NCBI RefSeq assembly: GCF_038002225.1
Contig: NZ_JBBOCA010000001.1
Location: forward strand, 5,828,001-5,892,000
Direction: 5' to 3'
Origin: Paenibacillus sp. FSL R7-0204
GTDB lineage: Bacteria; Bacillota; Bacilli; Paenibacillales; Paenibacillaceae
Length of the DNA: 64,000 bases
The position numbers were made by a program, and so were the translations under genes. The notes below the pieces were generated by a model. That model was not told the DNA's origin. It saw only the letters and a program-made list of their open reading frames with translations, and made no database searches. Below are positions 17,527 through 28,157 of this stretch, in pieces; position 1 is the stretch's first letter; each line of letters begins with the position of its first letter.

Positions 17527-19212
17527 ATGGCAAACAAGAAAATGCGATCAGATATGATCAAAAAAGGCTTCGACCGCGCTCCTCACCGCAGCCTTCTGCG
17601 GGCAGCAGGCGTTAAAGAAGAGGATTTCGGCAAACCGTTCATCGCGGTCTGCAATTCCTATATCGATATTGTTCCGGGTCATGTGCATCTGCAGGAATTC
17701 GGCAAGATCGTAAAAGAAGCCATCCGTGAAGCCGGCGGGGTTCCGTTTGAATTCAATACGATCGGCGTAGATGACGGTATTGCCATGGGTCATATCGGTA
17801 TGCGTTATTCGCTGCCAAGCCGCGAGATCATTGCCGACTCTCTGGAAACGGTAGTATCCGCGCACTGGTTCGACGGTATGGTGTGCATTCCCAACTGTGA
17901 TAAAATCACCCCGGGCATGATGATGGGCGCGCTGCGCGTCAACATCCCGACGATCTTCGTCAGCGGCGGGCCGATGAAGGCCGGCGTAGACAGCAAAGGC
18001 AAGAAGCTCTCCCTTACTTCCGTATTTGAAGGCGTAGGCGCGCATCAGGTCGGCAAGATCAACGATGCTGAACTGCTTGAACTCGAACAATACGGCTGTC
18101 CTACCTGCGGATCATGCTCCGGTATGTTCACCGCGAACTCCATGAACTGTCTGGCCGAAGCTATGGGTCTTGCGCTTCCGGGCAACGGTACCATCCTGGC
18201 CGTAGCCGAAGAACGCAGAGACTTCGTCCGCAAATCAGCAACCCAGCTCATGGAGCTGATCAAGCTGGACCTGAAGCCGCGTGATATCGTAACCCAGGAA
18301 TCGCTGGACAATGCCTTCGCGCTGGATATGGCGATGGGCGGCTCCACCAACACCGTGCTGCATACGCTGGCACTGGCTCAAGAAGCCGAAATCGATTATC
18401 CGCTGGAACGCATCAACGAAGTAGCTAACCGGGTTCCTTACTTGGCCAAGCTGGCTCCGGCTTCCGATATCTTCATCGAAGATGTGGACCGGGCGGGCGG
18501 CGTAAGCGCCGTGCTGAACGAATTACTGAAGAAGCCGGGCGCTATCTTCGGAGATTGTATGACGGTTACCGGCAAGACACTGGCCGAGAATGTAACCGGC
18601 CATGAGATCCAGGATACATCTGTTATTCATACCATCGATAATCCCTATTCCCAAGTTGGCGGATTGGCCGTACTCTACGGCAACCTGGCTCCGGAAGGCT
18701 CCATCATCAAGGTGGGTGCCGTGGATGCTTCCGTTGGCGGCTATCACAAAGGACCGGCTATCTGCTTCGACTCCCAGGAGGAAGCACTTGAAGGTATCGC
18801 GAACGGCAAAGTCAAAGAAGGCCATGTAGTCGTTATCCGTTATGAAGGTCCGAAGGGCGGACCGGGCATGCCGGAAATGCTGGCTCCGACTTCGCAAATC
18901 GTCGGTATGGGCCTGGGCGCCAAGGTCGGCTTGATCACGGACGGACGCTTCTCCGGTGCCTCCCGCGGGATCAGCATCGGTCACATCTCGCCGGAAGCGG
19001 CTGAAGGCGGCCCGATCGCTTTTGTAGAGGATGGCGATATCATCGAGCTAGACCTCAATAACCGCAAGATCGAGCTGCTGGTTGACGAGGAAGTGCTGGC
19101 GGTCCGCCGCCAGGGCTGGAAAGAATTCGAGCCGAAGGTGAAGACTGGTTATCTGGCCCGCTACTCCAAGCTGGTTACCAATGCAAGCAAAGGCGGCGTG
19201 CTGAAGATTTAA
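17527..19212 (+). CDS. ilvD: Dihydroxy-acid dehydratase
   Basis: Iron-sulfur dehydratase of the branched-chain amino acid pathway (dihydroxy-isovalerate and -methylvalerate to the 2-keto acids). 561 residues is standard. Cluster cysteines are in CNSYIDI (about 50), [12 protein letters not shown] (about 122) and [19 protein letters not shown] (about 192-210). The C-terminal block [25 protein letters not shown] is near 465-490. GGGGG lies ten bases before the ATG. It is monocistronic between its promoter and a strong terminator, with no other ilv or leu gene in the window. Confidence 0.97.
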   Translation: MANKKMRSDMIKKGFDRAPHRSLLRAAGVKEEDFGKPFIAVCNSYIDIVPGHVHLQEFGKIVKEAIREAGGVPFEFNTIGVDDGIAMGHIGMRYSLPSREIIADSLETVVSAHWFDGMVCIPNCDKITPGMMMGALRVNIPTIFVSGGPMKAGVDSKGKKLSLTSVFEGVGAHQVGKINDAELLELEQYGCPTCGSCSGMFTANSMNCLAEAMGLALPGNGTILAVAEERRDFVRKSATQLMELIKLDLKPRDIVTQESLDNAFALDMAMGGSTNTVLHTLALAQEAEIDYPLERINEVANRVPYLAKLAPASDIFIEDVDRAGGVSAVLNELLKKPGAIFGDCMTVTGKTLAENVTGHEIQDTSVIHTIDNPYSQVGGLAVLYGNLAPEGSIIKVGAVDASVGGYHKGPAICFDSQEEALEGIANGKVKEGHVVVIRYEGPKGGPGMPEMLAPTSQIVGMGLGAKVGLITDGRFSGASRGISIGHISPEAAEGGPIAFVEDGDIIELDLNNRKIELLVDEEVLAVRRQGWKEFEPKVKTGYLARYSKLVTNASKGGVLKI

Positions 19213-19268
19213 TCGTTAGAGCCGCTGCTTCAGCCCGCGCCTAAGCGGGAGAGATAAGTAATGAGGAT

Positions 19269-19313
19269 AACAGCAGGTCCAGCCGCGAATGCGGCCGGGG
19301 CTGCTGTTTTTTG
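19269..19313 (+). terminator. Rho-independent terminator of ilvD
   Basis: Hairpin AACAGCAG..GCCGC-GAAT-GCGGC..CTGCTGTT followed by TTTTTTG. The rest of the 301-base gap up to the deacetylase gene (19213-19513) holds no convincing gene. Confidence 0.85.
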
Positions 19314-19437
19314 TTGCAGGAATTACAACCTTGGGCTCAAGTGGACCAGTGATTTGGAGGAATTGTTGTATGAACTACAGCAATGGTGAGTGGGGTACCC
19401 TTTTAAGAAGGAGAATGTTGCATAAGGTGCAGGAACT

Positions 19438-19468
19438 AAAAAACCGCCAGCCCAAAATAGGCCAGCGG
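19438..19468 (-). terminator. Terminator of the polysaccharide deacetylase gene
   Basis: Minus-strand CCGCTGGCC-TATTTT-GGGCTGGCGG followed by TTTTTTAG, about 45 bases past the stop codon. Confidence 0.8.
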
Positions 19469-19513
19469 AGATGGTAATCAATATAAGTGCATTAAACTGC
19501 GTATGCTTCGTCT

Positions 19514-20890
19514 TCAATGAACTACCGTTGCTGCGGGAAGCTCAGCTTCAAGCGTCAGTTCCTCTTCGTGTACCCGCTCCACATGCTTGTGCGGAAGCTG
19601 ACGGTTCATCTGGTCCAGAAGCTGCGATACCGGCATCAGGATCATCTTGGGCACCAGTTGGTCACTGCGTTCCTTAAGTCTTGCGCCGCCTGACGGATGA
19701 ATCACACTCATGAGAATACTAAGGTAGAACTTGGTGCTGCTGGCGAACAGTCCGCTGGGCAGATCCAGTACGATGAAGCCGAACTTCTCCGGCCCGCGGT
19801 TGATCATGCTGACTCCGTAGAGCGCTTTGGCTTCAGCTAGCTCCACATCACCGCAAATCCGCTCGGCCAGCACCGGCAGATCCTTCTCCATCCGGCGGAT
19901 CAGGCGGATCGCCAGCTGGGCAGTGGAACGGGAATGAACTCCCAGCTCGAATAGCTGCCTGTTATCGAAATGCAGCTCGATCACCTTGTCGCCCTTGCTT
20001 AAGGTCTCGCCATTATCCATGTGGACCGTTCTGCCCTGGTACTTGCGCAGCCGGTAATGCAGGAACGGATCTTCCTGCGAAATTGTCTTGATCTGGAACA
20101 GCAGCTGAAAGAGCTTCTCCCAGCCCAGCCATAAACCGACAAGCAGCCGCTTGCCGAAGGACAAATGCGTGATCGGGGAGCGCTGCACCGCCTTGATCAT
20201 CTCGTCAATCCGGACGCTGTGCAGTCCGCGCCGCTCGGCCTCGGCTAACATCCGCTCCAGCGCAATCAGCATATGCTCCGGTGCATTCGGATCAGCGCCG
20301 ATCGTCGTACCGCAGTCATGCAGCAGCAGCACCTCCCCCGGGCCGAGCTTCGCAATGAGCTTCTCGGTCAGCTTCTCCGCTCCAAGCTTCTCCTTCCAGT
20401 CGCCGAACATCGCCGACCACAGCACAATCTGCACCTGACGGCGTTTGGAGAAGTCGAACAGGTTCACGATTCCCCAAGGAGGACGGTAATAAGTGCTGCG
20501 CTCGCCGGTAATGGAGAAGATGATCTCGTCCGTCCGGTCAATCTGCTTCCTCACCGTGGCGGGACGCATCAGCCAGTTCGTCTTGTGCACATAGTTATGA
20601 ATTCCGATCAAATGCCCTTCGTCATGCATTCGCTTGATGATCTCGGGGTGCTGCTCCGCGTGCGAGCCAACGACAAAAAAGGTCGCCTTCGCATCGTAGC
20701 GTTTAAGCAGATCGAGCAGCAACGGTGTATAATGCGGGTCTGGCCCGTCATCAAAGGTCAGGCCGTAATCCGTACGCCCAATTCCTTTACGGAAGACACG
20801 ATAACCAAATAAACGGCTGATCATACCGGGAATAAAAGCATAAAAGGTTGAGATATAAAATAGCCAGAGCAGCAAAGTCTGCATGTACAA
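19514..20890 (-). CDS. Polysaccharide deacetylase with C-terminal YkoP-like domain
   Basis: 458 residues. An N-terminal hydrophobic segment (about 3-22) is followed by a NodB-homology domain (about 38-235). Seen there are GLTFDDGPDPHYT (metal and catalytic Asp pair), HLIGIHNYVHKT (H-x3-5-H metal ligands), the RPPWG motif and LLLHDCG. This is a complete CE4 set, so hydrolysis of N- or O-acetyl groups on cell-wall or exopolymer sugar is likely. The second half (about 260-458; VIELHFDNRQLFELGVHSR) has no catalytic motif I recognise and resembles B. subtilis YkoP, which lies near a deacetylase gene there. This fusion is inferred from memory. GCGGTGA precedes the ATG. Confidence 0.88.
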   Translation of the reverse strand: MYMQTLLLWLFYISTFYAFIPGMISRLFGYRVFRKGIGRTDYGLTFDDGPDPHYTPLLLDLLKRYDAKATFFVVGSHAEQHPEIIKRMHDEGHLIGIHNYVHKTNWLMRPATVRKQIDRTDEIIFSITGERSTYYRPPWGIVNLFDFSKRRQVQIVLWSAMFGDWKEKLGAEKLTEKLIAKLGPGEVLLLHDCGTTIGADPNAPEHMLIALERMLAEAERRGLHSVRIDEMIKAVQRSPITHLSFGKRLLVGLWLGWEKLFQLLFQIKTISQEDPFLHYRLRKYQGRTVHMDNGETLSKGDKVIELHFDNRQLFELGVHSRSTAQLAIRLIRRMEKDLPVLAERICGDVELAEAKALYGVSMINRGPEKFGFIVLDLPSGLFASSTKFYLSILMSVIHPSGGARLKERSDQLVPKMILMPVSQLLDQMNRQLPHKHVERVHEEELTLEAELPAATVVH

Positions 20891-21108
20891 TCACCGCTTT
20901 TCCAGAGTTGACTTTGGCTCGCCTTACGTCTGTTAGAAGATAGATGTCATACGGCCAAGTAGAGTAAGTAGAAGCGACAGCTTTAAAAAAACATCACCTC
21001 CTAGTTTAACACAGCTGTCAAAGAAATAGACGTTTTTTATTAAAATCGTGTACAATGAGTTGAAGTGCCGGATACAAATTTTTCTTCACAAAGGGGTCGT
21101 TTAAATCT

Positions 21109-22356
21109 ATGCTGCCGCTGTACAAAAAATATTGGCGCACCTTTTTCGACATTGGACTGCTTATTCTAACTGTATATTTAGTGATGCTCAGCTTCAGCAA
21201 ATTGTACCAGCTGGCTGCGCCGGTGTTCCTGTCCTTTTTTGTATTTCTGCTGATTGAGCCGCTGGCCCGCTTCCTGAACCGCAAGGGAATGGCCAAGCCC
21301 TTCGCCTCCGCGATCTCCGTGGTCCTCTTCCTGGTCATTCTGCTGGGCGTACTGTTCGGTGCCGGACTGCTGATTACGACCCAGGCGATTCACCTCCAGA
21401 ATAATCTGCCCAAATATACATACGTGGTCCAGCAGCATTTCGCAGAGACTACGACCTATCTTCAGCACAAAATCGATTCGCTTCCATCCGATGTGACGGA
21501 TAAGCTGAACGGCTATTTCACAGATGCCACCAATATTCTCTCGAAGTGGATGGTCGCTTTCTTCAAGTATATGGTCGGAGTGCTTGGCTCTTTCTCTTCC
21601 TTTATGGCTAACTTCGGGATTGCGATCATTCTCGCCTTTTTCCTCAGTATGGAGATTAAGGACTGGCGCCGAATTGCCCACGAGAAGCTGCCGAAGACGT
21701 TCAAGACCGCCTACGCCTTCCTGCAGGGGAATGTGTTCAAGGCTATCGGTTCTTATATCAAAGCACAGATGATCCTGATCAGCATCACCTTCGTCATTAT
21801 TCTGGCTGGTCTGCTGATCCTCCAGACGGGCAATGTACTCACCATAGCGCTGATCTGCGCCGTAGTCGATCTGCTGCCGCTACTGGGCGTACCTGCGGTG
21901 CTGATCCCTTGGATCATCTATCTGTTCATTGTCGGCAATACGTCGCTGGCTATCGGGCTCATCGTTCTGCTGGCGGTGGTAATGGTGGTTAGACAGCTGC
22001 TGGAGCCCAAAATCACAGGGAATTCGATCGGTGTCTCCTCTGCCTTCCTGATGCTCTCCTTCGTAATTCTGTCCTCCTCCCTGTTCGGGATAGCAGGACT
22101 CATTCTATCGCCGATTCTGCTGATTCTGCTCAAGGAGCTGCTCCAGCAGGGATATCTCCAGCAGTGGATCTATCTGCCGCAGGAGGAGTTCGTCGTCTCG
22201 CCCTTCGCGGCCTCGGGGACCTCTACGGCAGGCGGTCCCGTCAGCGGCGGAGATGGTCCGGCCGGGAATGCCGCCCCTAATGCAGAGCCTGTCGGTCCAA
22301 GATCTCAAGCCCCGGTTGATCCGCCTTCCAGACCCGACAACAGCTCGAATACCTGA
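21109..22356 (+). CDS. AI-2E/PerM-family membrane protein, YtvI-like
   Basis: 415 residues with about eight transmembrane helices in the PerM/AI-2E layout: two N-terminal helices, a soluble stretch (about 100-150), then the conserved block (VDLLPLLGVPAVLIPWIIY near 255, VVRQLLEPKITGNSIGVSS near 295). Paenibacillus and Bacillus members are often named YtvI and linked to sporulation; others act as antiporters, so the role stays open. The C-terminal tail after about 365 is Gly/Pro/Ser/Ala-rich and low-complexity. Its last 52 bases overlap the end of the convergent penicillin-binding-protein gene. Confidence 0.85.
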   Translation: MLPLYKKYWRTFFDIGLLILTVYLVMLSFSKLYQLAAPVFLSFFVFLLIEPLARFLNRKGMAKPFASAISVVLFLVILLGVLFGAGLLITTQAIHLQNNLPKYTYVVQQHFAETTTYLQHKIDSLPSDVTDKLNGYFTDATNILSKWMVAFFKYMVGVLGSFSSFMANFGIAIILAFFLSMEIKDWRRIAHEKLPKTFKTAYAFLQGNVFKAIGSYIKAQMILISITFVIILAGLLILQTGNVLTIALICAVVDLLPLLGVPAVLIPWIIYLFIVGNTSLAIGLIVLLAVVMVVRQLLEPKITGNSIGVSSAFLMLSFVILSSSLFGIAGLILSPILLILLKELLQQGYLQQWIYLPQEEFVVSPFAASGTSTAGGPVSGGDGPAGNAAPNAEPVGPRSQAPVDPPSRPDNSSNT

Positions 22357-24122
22357 CCAAACAGGCGGGTGGCGGCCTGCGGACTGTCTGGAGCTACATT
22401 CTCGATCGCCACAGACACCGCATATTTCGGCTGGTCCACCGGACCATAGCCGATGAACCATTGATTATTGCGCGGCGTTCCATGTACCAGTGTCTGAGCC
22501 GTGCCTGATTTGCCGGCGAGCGGCCAAGCGGAAGGCTTCAGCATGCGGCCTGTGCCCTCTGTGACTACGCTGCGCATCATGCCCAGCAGCACACGGGCAG
22601 TGGCCGGAGAGATCCGGCCCTCCGGTGCTGGCGCCAGATGTCCCGGAAGCTCCTTAAGCGTCTGTCCATTGGCAAAAGCAACCCGCTCCAGAATCCGCGG
22701 CGCTCTCACCTCACCGCCATGCAGCAGCGTGACGACCAGATTCGCCGCCTGCAGCGGAGTGATCCGCACATCGCGCTGGCCGATCGCCGTCTGGACTCTC
22801 GCCCCGCCGTCATCCGGCAGGAGCGTGGTGAAGATGGTTCCCGGCTGTTCCCCGGCCAGCGGCCGGAGCAACGGCAGACCGAGTGTATTCTCCGCCTCCC
22901 ACCCGATGCTCCGGCCCAGTCCAAGGGCAAGCGCGGTAGCTTGGAGCTTCACACCGCTCAACCGCTCGGCCAGCGTAGCAAATACAGTATTACAGGACAC
23001 GGCGAACCCTTGCTTGAGCGTAAGGGCGCCGTGTTCTTTGCCGTGCGGACAAGACAATCCGTATTTTCCATACGCTCCTGCACAGAAGAAGGGCTCCTCC
23101 GGTGCGGTCAGCCCGGCTTCAAGTGCGGCAGCAGCCGTAACAATTTTGAAGATAGAGCCTGGAGCTGCCGCTTGTAGTGCACGGTTATTCCATTCTCCTC
23201 CTTGCGGAGAGACCTGCTGCGGATTGTAGAACGGTAAGGAGACCATCGCTGCGATATCCCCGCTCCGGCTGTCCATTACCACAATCGCCCCTTCCTTCAC
23301 CCCTGCTTCCGCCGCCAACTGCTCAATGCTCTCCTGAAGCTTCAGATCAATTGTGGTATATAGAGACAGCGGGTAATAGGGGTTGCCCGGCGCTTTGATT
23401 GTGATCGGGCTGCCAGGAACCCGTTTGCCGCGTGCATCAACCTGGGCGGCGGCTTCCGTATGCCCCACACCCTGCAAGAGCGGCTCCAGCGTCTTCTCCA
23501 GCCCGTCTGTGCCGGTTCTTGGAATTCTCAGCCCTGTGGGGGATTGGGCGATAGCTTCCCCCGAAGCTTCAGACAGATAACCGAGCCACTGGCGGCCGGA
23601 TGCAGACCCGTTATATCTGCGGGCAAAAGGCAGCACCTTGACGCCTTCGATCGCAAGCGCCTCAACTTCTCTGGCCTGCGGCAGAGTCAGGGCCAGCGGA
23701 CCAGTGCCTTGGCCGGAAGGCCAGAGCAGCGGCTCCTTCAGCCCTAGCCGTCTTGCTTGCAGCTGACTGTAGCTGACGCCAAGAATCTCCGCCAGCCGGT
23801 GAAGCTGCTGGTCATCGTTATATTCACCGGCACCATGAGGCCGGTGAAGCTCCTCCTCCGGCGGGAACAGTGCAGCGGTCCAGACCGTCTCTCCGGCCAG
23901 CGCCTCCCCGTTCTTCGCATACAGCCGCCCTCTTCCGCTATCCAGCACGGTCTCCCGCTCACTTTGCAGCTCGGCCATCTGAGCTACCGTATACCGGGTG
24001 CCGCTTACTACACTATCCTTGAGCAGTAGTTGTACCCAGGCCAGCCTGATCATCAGACCCGCCAGCAGCATACACAGGATCAGGCATCCCCAAAATATAC
24101 GTTTATGAATCAGCTTGTGCAA
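22305..24122 (-). CDS. Class B penicillin-binding protein (transpeptidase), PbpI/SpoVD-like
   Basis: 605 residues. One N-terminal membrane anchor (about 8-30), a dimerisation/pedestal region (about 50-260), then a D,D-transpeptidase with SxxK as Ser323-IFK, SxN in SCNT near 385, and KSGTA near 555. It cross-links peptidoglycan outside the membrane. Size and sequence resemble B. subtilis PbpI (YrrR), and a sporulation-related role is possible. The start is TTG with GGAGG eight bases upstream. The 3' end overlaps the YtvI-like gene on the opposite strand by 52 bases, so the two transcripts are complementary there. Confidence 0.9.
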   Translation of the reverse strand: MHKLIHKRIFWGCLILCMLLAGLMIRLAWVQLLLKDSVVSGTRYTVAQMAELQSERETVLDSGRGRLYAKNGEALAGETVWTAALFPPEEELHRPHGAGEYNDDQQLHRLAEILGVSYSQLQARRLGLKEPLLWPSGQGTGPLALTLPQAREVEALAIEGVKVLPFARRYNGSASGRQWLGYLSEASGEAIAQSPTGLRIPRTGTDGLEKTLEPLLQGVGHTEAAAQVDARGKRVPGSPITIKAPGNPYYPLSLYTTIDLKLQESIEQLAAEAGVKEGAIVVMDSRSGDIAAMVSLPFYNPQQVSPQGGEWNNRALQAAAPGSIFKIVTAAAALEAGLTAPEEPFFCAGAYGKYGLSCPHGKEHGALTLKQGFAVSCNTVFATLAERLSGVKLQATALALGLGRSIGWEAENTLGLPLLRPLAGEQPGTIFTTLLPDDGGARVQTAIGQRDVRITPLQAANLVVTLLHGGEVRAPRILERVAFANGQTLKELPGHLAPAPEGRISPATARVLLGMMRSVVTEGTGRMLKPSAWPLAGKSGTAQTLVHGTPRNNQWFIGYGPVDQPKYAVSVAIENVAPDSPQAATRLFGQVFELLSGLEGGSTGA

Positions 24123-24185
24123 TTGCTATTCCTCCATCAAGTGGGCTGCAGAACCATGGCTAATATTATACCCACCTGATACAGC

Positions 24186-24217
24186 AAAATAACCGCCTTC
24201 CCTCTAGGGAAAGGCGG
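24186..24217 (-). terminator. Terminator of the left chemoreceptor gene
   Basis: Minus-strand CCGCCTTTCCC-TAGA-GGGAAGGCGG followed by TTATTTTG, 15 bases past the stop. Confidence 0.75.
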
Positions 24218-24231
24218 CGCTGATGAACAGA

Positions 24232-26301
24232 TCACACGTTGAACTTGGATAATCGCTCCCGCAGTCTGGAGGAAGCATTCTCCAGCTTACCGGAGAGGGT
24301 AACCAGATATTCGCTTACATTCTCCTGTTCTCCGGTCAGGGAAGCTACCTCTTCGGAGGCGGCCGAGGATTCTTCGGAAAATGAGCTGACATTGCCTATA
24401 GTCTCTGACAAGACTTGCTGCGAGTGGTTCAGGCCGTCAATCGAAGAGGAGACCGAATCCAGCCTGGTGATCAGCTGATGCATCTGCCCCTGCACACTAA
24501 TGAAGATCTCGCTGGTGTTCTGAACATAATCCATCTGCTCCCCGAACAGCGGCGCAACCTCGGACAAGGCGTCTACCGTCTCATGCATATCCCGCATGAT
24601 CCGGTCTGTAATCTCGCCCACAACGGCAATGGAACGCTTGGACTGCTCCGCCAGCTGGCGGATTTCATCGGCGACAACCGTAAAGCCCTTGCCCGCTTCG
24701 CCTGCCCGCGCCGCTTCAATAGTAGCGTTCAGCGACAGGATATTGGTCTGCTGGGTGATGCTCTGCATGACCTCCAGCACCTGAATGACCGATGAGGCGG
24801 TATCCTTAAGTTCATTCACCTTAAGAACCAGCTTGCCTGTCCTGTCGCCAGTCTCTTGTGTTCTGCCCAGCAGCTCCTGCAGCTTGACCACCCCTTCTGC
24901 ACTGGCTTGCTCCACGCTATGCGCAGTTCCGCCAATCTCATGGGCCACTGCAATGACGGCTTCCATTTTCTCCGAAATCTGAGCCGTCATCTCATTGCCC
25001 CGGTCCGCCTCCAGTGAGAGACTGCCGGCACCGCCGGCAATCTCTTCCGTGGCTGCGGCAATATCCTTCGCTGCCACCGCTGTGTCCCGGGAGGCATTGC
25101 CAAGGGCTTCCGCTGCTTCCGTAACTTCACACGCGGTCTCATTGGTGTGGACGACCAGCTCTGTAATCTGCTCCATCATCAGGTTGAAGGAGCCGGACAG
25201 CTGGCCTATCTCATCACGGGTGACGACATCAGTGCGTACGCGCAGATCCCCGTCTGCCCCCTTGACCATCAGATCCCGCAGCCGTGACAGCGGACGCGAG
25301 ACCATCCGTACCATCCAGAGTCCAATCAGCACGGCAACGGCGGCTGCGGCGGCCACCGCTATGTAGGTCGTGTTAAGAATCCGTCCCGCATCCTTGGTCA
25401 GGTTGCCCGAAGGCACCACACCGAGCAGTCTCCAGCCGGAGGTATGCAGCGTGCCGTAGACTGCGAGAATGGATTTGCCCTTCTCATCCTTGGTCGGGAG
25501 AGAGCCGGAGGTATCACTTAAGCCCTTGAACAGAGTGCCGCCCAGACGCAGATAGGTATCAGTCTCCTCTTGCTGGGAAGAGGCGATCAGCTCATCTGTG
25601 GACGTCAGCAGCTGAATGTAGGACCCCGGGCCAAGATCAACCATTTTCAACTGGCTGTCAAGCTCGGTAGTCTTAATATCGCAGACTGCCAGATAACCGG
25701 AGTGACCCGCTTCCGCCGCCACAGACTTAGCGAAACGCACGACTCCTGCCGCTTCTCCCTGCTTCAACGCTTCGGTAATCCACTGGCTCTGAGGCTTCTC
25801 CTGTAATTGCTTGTACCATGCTGTATCACGGATAGCCGCCAGGAAATCATTATCCACTTCACCGGCCCCGGCTGCGGGCAACACTTCATTCAGCGGAACC
25901 AGATACACTGCCTGCACCCCGGGTACCGCCGACAGCCATTGATTGAGCTCCCCGTTAATCGTTTTGGACAGCTCAGTGCGCTTTGCTGAATCTGCAGCAG
26001 CAAGACCTTCCAAGACATTAGCCTGTTGAATATCATCATTGTAGAACAGCTGACTCAGATTATCTTCATAACGCAGCAGGATCACATCCAGCTTCTCTGC
26101 CGTCTGCTCCACGGTCTGCTGATTAGCGGACAATGCATTGTTCTCAATCGTATGTCTGGCCACAGAGTAGGAAATATACCCCAGAGACAGCACAATTCCC
26201 ATCGTCGCGATGAAAAACACCAGAAAGAGCCGCATCCCCAGCGACTTGGAGGGATGCAGCCGAGTAAGAATAGATGAACTGCGAACTGTTGACTTGCTCA
26301 A
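24232..26301 (-). CDS. Methyl-accepting chemotaxis protein
   Basis: 689 residues. Transmembrane helices at about 22-44 and 300-320 flank a large extracellular double-Cache-type sensor. A HAMP domain (about 322-375) and a signalling domain follow, with the hairpin tip block [20 protein letters not shown] near 555. It would relay ligand signals to CheA/CheW, which are not in the window. The start is TTG with GGCGGTGA upstream. It is paralogous to the receptor at 40150-42405; both start with a K-S-x-G-x-x-LFL segment before the first helix. It lies at the 3' end of the oligomannoside importer cluster, 45 bases after the broken esterase, and may sense the same sugars or their binding protein. Confidence 0.9.
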   Translation of the reverse strand: MSKSTVRSSSILTRLHPSKSLGMRLFLVFFIATMGIVLSLGYISYSVARHTIENNALSANQQTVEQTAEKLDVILLRYEDNLSQLFYNDDIQQANVLEGLAAADSAKRTELSKTINGELNQWLSAVPGVQAVYLVPLNEVLPAAGAGEVDNDFLAAIRDTAWYKQLQEKPQSQWITEALKQGEAAGVVRFAKSVAAEAGHSGYLAVCDIKTTELDSQLKMVDLGPGSYIQLLTSTDELIASSQQEETDTYLRLGGTLFKGLSDTSGSLPTKDEKGKSILAVYGTLHTSGWRLLGVVPSGNLTKDAGRILNTTYIAVAAAAAVAVLIGLWMVRMVSRPLSRLRDLMVKGADGDLRVRTDVVTRDEIGQLSGSFNLMMEQITELVVHTNETACEVTEAAEALGNASRDTAVAAKDIAAATEEIAGGAGSLSLEADRGNEMTAQISEKMEAVIAVAHEIGGTAHSVEQASAEGVVKLQELLGRTQETGDRTGKLVLKVNELKDTASSVIQVLEVMQSITQQTNILSLNATIEAARAGEAGKGFTVVADEIRQLAEQSKRSIAVVGEITDRIMRDMHETVDALSEVAPLFGEQMDYVQNTSEIFISVQGQMHQLITRLDSVSSSIDGLNHSQQVLSETIGNVSSFSEESSAASEEVASLTGEQENVSEYLVTLSGKLENASSRLRERLSKFNV

Positions 26302-26346
26302 AAAATCACCGCCAGATTCTATGTATTCTTGAACGGAAGGAGCCCG

Positions 26347-27037
26347 TTACAAGGTCATGAACATCTGAAGCGTCCGATCAGAAAGATAGGGAAGATATTC
26401 ATGACCATATTCATGATATACCAACAGATCTTTTACGGCTGTGATTTTGTTGTATGCGGCGAATTGTGTCGATGGCGGACAGATCGTATCAGCAAGACCC
26501 GTTACCCATAATACCCTGCCCTGTATACGTCCGGCTAAATTCTGGATGTCAATATAACCGAGCCGGTTAAAAATCTCTTCCTCCCGCAGATGATGCGGGT
26601 CGAAGAATCGGAAGTAGTAATTGATCATGGCCGCGGACAGTCGTTCCCCGGACGGTCAGATTATCCTCGGACAAGCCGCCCTGCCCCCGGCAATCCATGG
26701 CCAGCACGCTGATTCCGTGAGCAGCGTAAGCCACCTTCTCCATCCAGTCCCCGCTGTCGCAGGAATAGCCGTGGAACATTACAACTCCCGCACCTTGGCC
26801 TGCTCCTGCCTTCTTCGGTCTTACATATTTACAGTGCACTCTGGCACCGCCTACTCCGGTAAAATACAAATGAAAACACTCAGCCAGCTCACTGGTAAAT
26901 TCAGCGGGTACAAGTTCATAAGCCAGTGTCTGTTCATCCAGCTCTTGAAGCGCACGCTCCCAATAAGCATCGAAGTCACCGGGCTTCGGGCTGCTGCCCT
27001 GATAATCCAGCAATTGCGGTATAGATCTTTGGTTCAT
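26347..27037 (-). pseudogene. Broken acetyl-xylan/mannan esterase (AXE1 family), internal deletion
   Basis: Two pieces of one AXE1-type carbohydrate acetylesterase are present in different frames. The upstream piece (27037 to about 26630) has the family N-terminus, VMFHGYSCDSGDWM, and the oxyanion region AMDCRGQGG..TVRGTTVRGH. The downstream piece (about 26628 to 26347) resumes near FRFFDPHHLREEE and keeps the acid Asp region GLADTICPPSTQFAAYN and the His of YHEYGHEYLP. Between them about 90 residues of the usual 320-residue protein, including the GxSxG nucleophile, are missing and the frame shifts. The product should be inactive. The ribosome site GGAGAGGAG and the operon position behind the GH130 gene are intact, so the loss looks recent. 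Confidence 0.85.
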
Positions 27038-27064
27038 CTGAGTGTCTCCTCTCCGGTTGTCACC

Positions 27065-28090
27065 CTAGATTCTGCCGGGACCGGCATCATCACCAACCTC
27101 TTCATGAGTCTCAATGACGTAAGTAACGATTTCATCAACGGTGGTGTAGGCAACACCAACATAGGTGTCCGCAGCCCCGTAATAGATGGCAATCCGGCCG
27201 GTATCCGCGTCACTCAGCGCAGCACAAGGGAAGAGTACATTGTTGACAAAGCCTCTTTCTTCATACCATTCTTCCGGTGTCAGCACGAAGTTCCGGGAGC
27301 GGTATTTCACTCTCGAAGGCTCATCCGCATCGAGAATAACAGCTCCCATGCTGTAGACAAGGCCGTTACAGGTTCCTGTAACCCCATGGTAGAACATCAG
27401 CCAGCCTTCCGAGGTCTCAATGGGCGCAGGTCCGCCGCCGATCTTGGTACTCTGCCACCAGCCTTGCCCACCCTTGGTCATGACATGGCGGTGCTTGCCC
27501 CAGTACACGAAGTCAGGGCTCTCGCTGAGGAAGACATCACCGAACGGGGTATGTCCGCTGTCGCTTGGACGGGAGAGCATAACGAAATTGCCGCCTATTT
27601 TCTTCGGGAACAGCACGCCGTTGCGGTTGAACGGCAGGAACGGATTCTCCAGACTGACGAAGTTCTTGAAATCCTGTGTCTTGGCAACGCCGATTGCCGC
27701 ACCGTAGAAATCCGTGCACCAGATGATGTAATAGGTATCCTCCACCTTCACCAGACGGGGATCATACGCGTAACGCGGCATGTACGGCTGGCCTGCTTCG
27801 TCTATGAATTGGATCGGAAGCTCATCAATGACCCAATCCAGCCCGTCCGCGCTGCGGCCTATCCGCAGATGGGGACGGGTCGTGTGATCTTCCACGCGGA
27901 AGACTCCCAGGAAGCTGCCCTCGTAAGCGATCACCGCGCTGTTGAAGATACGGGCGACCCCTTTGGCCGGATTGCGCTTAATTACCGGGTTATCGCTATG
28001 TCTCCAGACCGGATTGTCATTCCCGGCAGGTCTGTCCTGCCAAGGCATATTCGGCAGACTCTGGCTGCCAGTCAGTTTAACTTCTCTCAT
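27065..28090 (-). CDS. GH130 subfamily 2 beta-1,4-mannooligosaccharide phosphorylase
   Basis: 341 residues with a five-bladed propeller layout. GH130 marks: NPAKGVARIFNSAVI near residue 40, the general-acid Asp in RYAYDPRL near 110, PFNRNGVLFPKKIGGNFVMLSRPSD near 155-180, and phosphate-binding-type residues in GGGPAPIETSEGWLMFYHGV near 225. The short form without an N-terminal helix extension puts it with GH130_2 enzymes such as RaMP2, which remove mannose from oligomannosides with phosphate, giving mannose-1-phosphate. GH130_2 also contains beta-1,2-mannobiose phosphorylases, so linkage is inferred from neighbours. GGAGGG precedes the ATG. It follows the importer permeases in one operon. Confidence 0.88.
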   Translation of the reverse strand: MREVKLTGSQSLPNMPWQDRPAGNDNPVWRHSDNPVIKRNPAKGVARIFNSAVIAYEGSFLGVFRVEDHTTRPHLRIGRSADGLDWVIDELPIQFIDEAGQPYMPRYAYDPRLVKVEDTYYIIWCTDFYGAAIGVAKTQDFKNFVSLENPFLPFNRNGVLFPKKIGGNFVMLSRPSDSGHTPFGDVFLSESPDFVYWGKHRHVMTKGGQGWWQSTKIGGGPAPIETSEGWLMFYHGVTGTCNGLVYSMGAVILDADEPSRVKYRSRNFVLTPEEWYEERGFVNNVLFPCAALSDADTGRIAIYYGAADTYVGVAYTTVDEIVTYVIETHEEVGDDAGPGRI

Positions 28091-28157
28091 AATAGAATCC
28101 CTCCAATAATAGTTGCAGCAGCCGCTGCGATGGTGTGTTGCTCCCCGGCTTGCCGCT

